Positions 7,243-8,860 of a stretch of DNA of 8,860 nt are shown here, one piece after another. Position numbers and translations under genes: made by a program. Position 1 is the stretch's first letter. Each line of letters opens with the position of its first letter. The notes beneath the pieces were generated by a model, which was not told the DNA's origin, made no database searches, and worked only from the letters and a program-made list of their open reading frames with translations. The DNA comes from an uncultured Clostridia bacterium (GTDB lineage: Bacteria > Bacillota > Clostridia > Oscillospirales > Acutalibacteraceae): NCBI GenBank assembly GCA_945221685.1, contig CALYNN010000061.1, positions 1 through 8,860 on the forward strand, in the 5' to 3' direction.

Positions 7243-7260
7243 AGCTTATTAGGATTTATC

Positions 7261-7731
7261 TTAATTATTGGATTTTTCAGATGCTTTTTTATTTCTCAGC
7301 CTTTTAAAAAAGTCTGTTAACAGTGCCGAACATTCCTGCTCCATTATGCCCGAAATAATTTCAGGCTTATGGTTGTAGGCAAGGTCGTTGAAATTCGCTA
7401 CCGAGCCAAAGGAGCCTGCCTTTTTATCGTTGGCACCGTAAAACACCCGTTTAATTCGTGAGTTAATTATTGCCCCTGCACACATAGGGCAGGGCTCAAG
7501 AGTAACGTATAAATCGCATTGCCAAAGTCGCCAGCCGCCCAACTTTTTGCAGGCGTTGTCAATGGCTTCAAGCTCTGCGTGGTACAAGGCGTTTTTGCCA
7601 AGCTCCCGTCTGTTTCGCCCCTCGCCTGCAATTTCGCCGTCCTTAACAACAACTGCGCCCACAGGCACCTCGCCCTCATCGGCGCTGAGCATTGCAAGCT
7701 CTATTGCTCTTTTCATAAATTCTTCGTTCAT
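7261..7731 (-). CDS. tadA: tRNA-specific adenosine deaminase TadA
   Basis: This 156-residue zinc enzyme converts adenosine 34 to inosine in the anticodon of tRNA-Arg(ACG), allowing wobble decoding; it acts in the cytoplasm. The zinc site is H51 with catalytic E53 in YHAELEAI, plus C81 and C84 in LEPCPMCAGAI. The flanking stretches GEVPVGAVVV (20-29) and SRIKRVFYGANDKKAGSFGS (91-110) are typical of TadA rather than cytidine or guanine deaminases. The start is taken at the ATG 7731-7729 (MNEEFMKRAIEL) because it matches the length and N-terminus of the family. The frame stays open to 7797, but that extension overlaps the CPBP gene and looks non-coding. Only two bases separate this ATG from the CPBP stop codon. 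The ribosome binding site is poor (an A-rich AAAAAAG inside the CPBP 3' end), so translation probably depends on coupling. A shared terminator follows the gene. Confidence 0.95.
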   Translation of the reverse strand: MNEEFMKRAIELAMLSADEGEVPVGAVVVKDGEIAGEGRNRRELGKNALYHAELEAIDNACKKLGGWRLWQCDLYVTLEPCPMCAGAIINSRIKRVFYGANDKKAGSFGSVANFNDLAYNHKPEIISGIMEQECSALLTDFFKRLRNKKASEKSNN

Positions 7732-7733
7732 AT

Positions 7734-8756
7734 TTATATCTTTTTTACGGTTTGAAGCGTTAACGCAATAAGAAGGACAAAGGGAACTATCATCCAAGGG
7801 AAAATAAATGCCTTAAATTTTTCTCCGTTAGAAAGTACGCCGACGCTTTTTTGCTTTTCCGTTTTGAATTGCTTTGTGAAAAACAGATATACTGCCGAAA
7901 CGATGCCTAATACTGCCAGCAGAATATACATGATAATTGCCGTATCCTCTGCCTTATCGTCGCCCAGATAGGTTTGAACAATGTTTTGTGTAACCGACAT
8001 ACTGTTGTTAAGGGCGTGAATAAAAATTGCAGGCAAAATATTTTCTGTTTTTACCGTTACAACGGCAAGAACTATGCCTATTAAAAATGCAAAAATAAAC
8101 TGAATTACATTGCCGTGAAGCAGTCCGAAAACTATGCTTACCGCAAAAACCGCAAAGCCTGTGCCGTATTTTTTAAGAAGCTGAAGGGAACAGCAGCGCA
8201 TTGCAAATTCCTCGCAAATAGCGGGAACAATCGCCATAGCAATAAATTCCATTATGCAGGCGAATACCGAGTCGGGATTTGCTGCGGTGCTTTGGGTTAA
8301 TTCGTAGCCAAACAAAATTTTAGTTAACGAAACAACATACGAAACGATGATGTTTGCCGCCACACAGCAAAGAGCACCGAAAAACACCCAGGTGCACGCC
8401 GTAAGCGGTTTAACCTTTTTTGCGGGAAAAAGGGGAGTAACATACTTTTTTCTGTTAATAAGCGCCATTATTCCAAAGGGAACGGCAACTGCACATACCG
8501 AAACGCCGATTATTGAAAATGCGTACTGAAATATCGGACTGCTTTCGTACAGTCCGTATAAGCCTGCTGCATTTAAAATAACAACGAATAACGACTGGAT
8601 TAAAAGATATGCAATTATTGCGCACGCCATAGAAAGACTAATCATTCTGATTTCCTTCTTTTCCCGCGCTTCCTGCTGCTGCAATCTAAACTGCGCTTCT
8701 CTTGCCGCGTTTACATCGTTGCTGCTTCCAAAGGGGTTATAATAATATTGTGACAT
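7734..8756 (-). CDS. CPBP-family intramembrane metalloprotease-like protein
   Basis: This 340-residue membrane protein has a hydrophilic, Gln-rich N-terminal segment of about 37 residues, likely helical and cytoplasmic. About eight hydrophobic segments follow (roughly 41-62, 75-100, 118-143, 165-181, 199-213, 216-236, 272-293 and 318-335). The CPBP (Abi/CAAX-protease) motifs are intact: EEFAMR (E182, E183, R187), FGLLH (F210, H214) and HALNN (H247, N251), consistent with a glutamate/histidine active site in the membrane. Members of the family process prenylated or other membrane substrates, confer bacteriocin immunity or act as scaffolds; the role here is unknown. The ATG (8756-8754) has AAGGA 8 nt upstream, overlapping the stop codon of the preceding gene. 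tadA follows after two bases. Linkage to tadA suggests a chromosomal, housekeeping-like locus rather than a bacteriocin cluster. Confidence 0.88.
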   Translation of the reverse strand: MSQYYYNPFGSSNDVNAAREAQFRLQQQEAREKKEIRMISLSMACAIIAYLLIQSLFVVILNAAGLYGLYESSPIFQYAFSIIGVSVCAVAVPFGIMALINRKKYVTPLFPAKKVKPLTACTWVFFGALCCVAANIIVSYVVSLTKILFGYELTQSTAANPDSVFACIMEFIAMAIVPAICEEFAMRCCSLQLLKKYGTGFAVFAVSIVFGLLHGNVIQFIFAFLIGIVLAVVTVKTENILPAIFIHALNNSMSVTQNIVQTYLGDDKAEDTAIIMYILLAVLGIVSAVYLFFTKQFKTEKQKSVGVLSNGEKFKAFIFPWMIVPFVLLIALTLQTVKKI

Positions 8757-8767
8757 TTTATCAGTCC

Positions 8768-8860
8768 TTAATCTAATTGCTCGGCAAGCTCTTTTATGTA
8801 TTCCTTAAGCTGGTCTTTTGTATCGGGGTGCTTCAGTCCAACCTCTACTTTTTCCTGAAG
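8768..8860 (-). CDS. Unidentified protein, C-terminal 30 residues only
   Basis: The frame enters from the right edge and ends at TAA (8770-8768). The visible end reads LQEKVEVGLKHPDTKDQLKE and then YIKELAEQLD, a charged helical tail. It is too short to assign. That it is coding is supported by the open frame to the edge and by its stop overlapping the ribosome binding site of the CPBP gene, 11 nt before that gene's ATG. Confidence 0.6.
   Translation of the reverse strand, partial: LQEKVEVGLKHPDTKDQLKEYIKELAEQLD

Noticed and set aside
7732..7797. Upstream extension of tadA to an ATG at 7797
   Set aside because: It would overlap the CPBP gene, adds 22 residues unlike any TadA N-terminus, and has a worse context than the ATG at 7731.
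1..8860. Search by eye for CRISPR arrays, insertion sequences, tRNAs, prophage or defence genes
   Set aside because: No regularly spaced repeats, transposase-like frames with terminal inverted repeats, tRNA cloverleaf or defence-family motifs were seen; the CPBP (Abi-like) gene alone in a tadA operon is not evidence of a defence system.

Overview
The window reads as chromosome of a low-to-moderate G+C Gram-positive anaerobe, most likely a gut Clostridia lineage (Oscillospiraceae/Lachnospiraceae type). The reasons are strong AGGAG ribosome binding sites 7-10 nt before most starts, the protein families present, and a run of cytoplasmic glycoside hydrolases. Codon style looks uniform by eye, with no sign of a recently acquired island. 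The taxonomic call is an inference; no rRNA or tRNA is present.

Bases 1-5791 (+ strand) are the downstream part of a glycan-breakdown operon of three closely spaced genes. They are the 3' end of a GH36-type alpha-galactosidase, a GH38-like DUF5054 protein that keeps the apparent metal/nucleophile residues of retaining alpha-mannosidases, and a full-length LacZ-type GH2 beta-galactosidase. Gaps are 17 and 15 nt. The two complete enzymes have no export signal, so oligosaccharides are probably imported and trimmed inside the cell. Any transporter and regulator would lie upstream of the window. A 10-bp perfect inverted repeat after lacZ is the probable terminator.

Bases 5792-7260 hold a second + strand unit. 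An AT-rich leader contains candidate promoter elements and competing short inverted repeats. It is followed by a degenerate little gene: a signal-peptide-like reading frame with a good ribosome binding site, but ATT where the start should be and a one-base frame break. Its stop codon lies inside the ribosome binding site of a secreted or anchored endonuclease/exonuclease/phosphatase-family protein (6111-7043), whose own N-terminus resembles the broken frame. After this gene there is an optimal ribosome binding site plus ATG that opens only about 16 plausible codons, perhaps the stub of a lost helix-turn-helix gene. A strong bidirectional terminator (7207-7242) follows.

Bases 7261-8860 are on the - strand and form a housekeeping-like operon. 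In transcription order it holds the last 30 residues of an unidentified protein, a CPBP-family membrane protein with an intact EExxxR/FxxxH/HxxxN triad, and the tRNA adenosine deaminase TadA. Gaps are 11 nt and 2 nt, so translation is probably coupled. The + and - units converge on the shared terminator.

No CRISPR array, insertion sequence, prophage, tRNA or obvious defence system is visible. The points most worth following are the substrate of the GH36/DUF5054/GH2 set and the two eroded gene starts that flank the phosphatase/nuclease-family gene.
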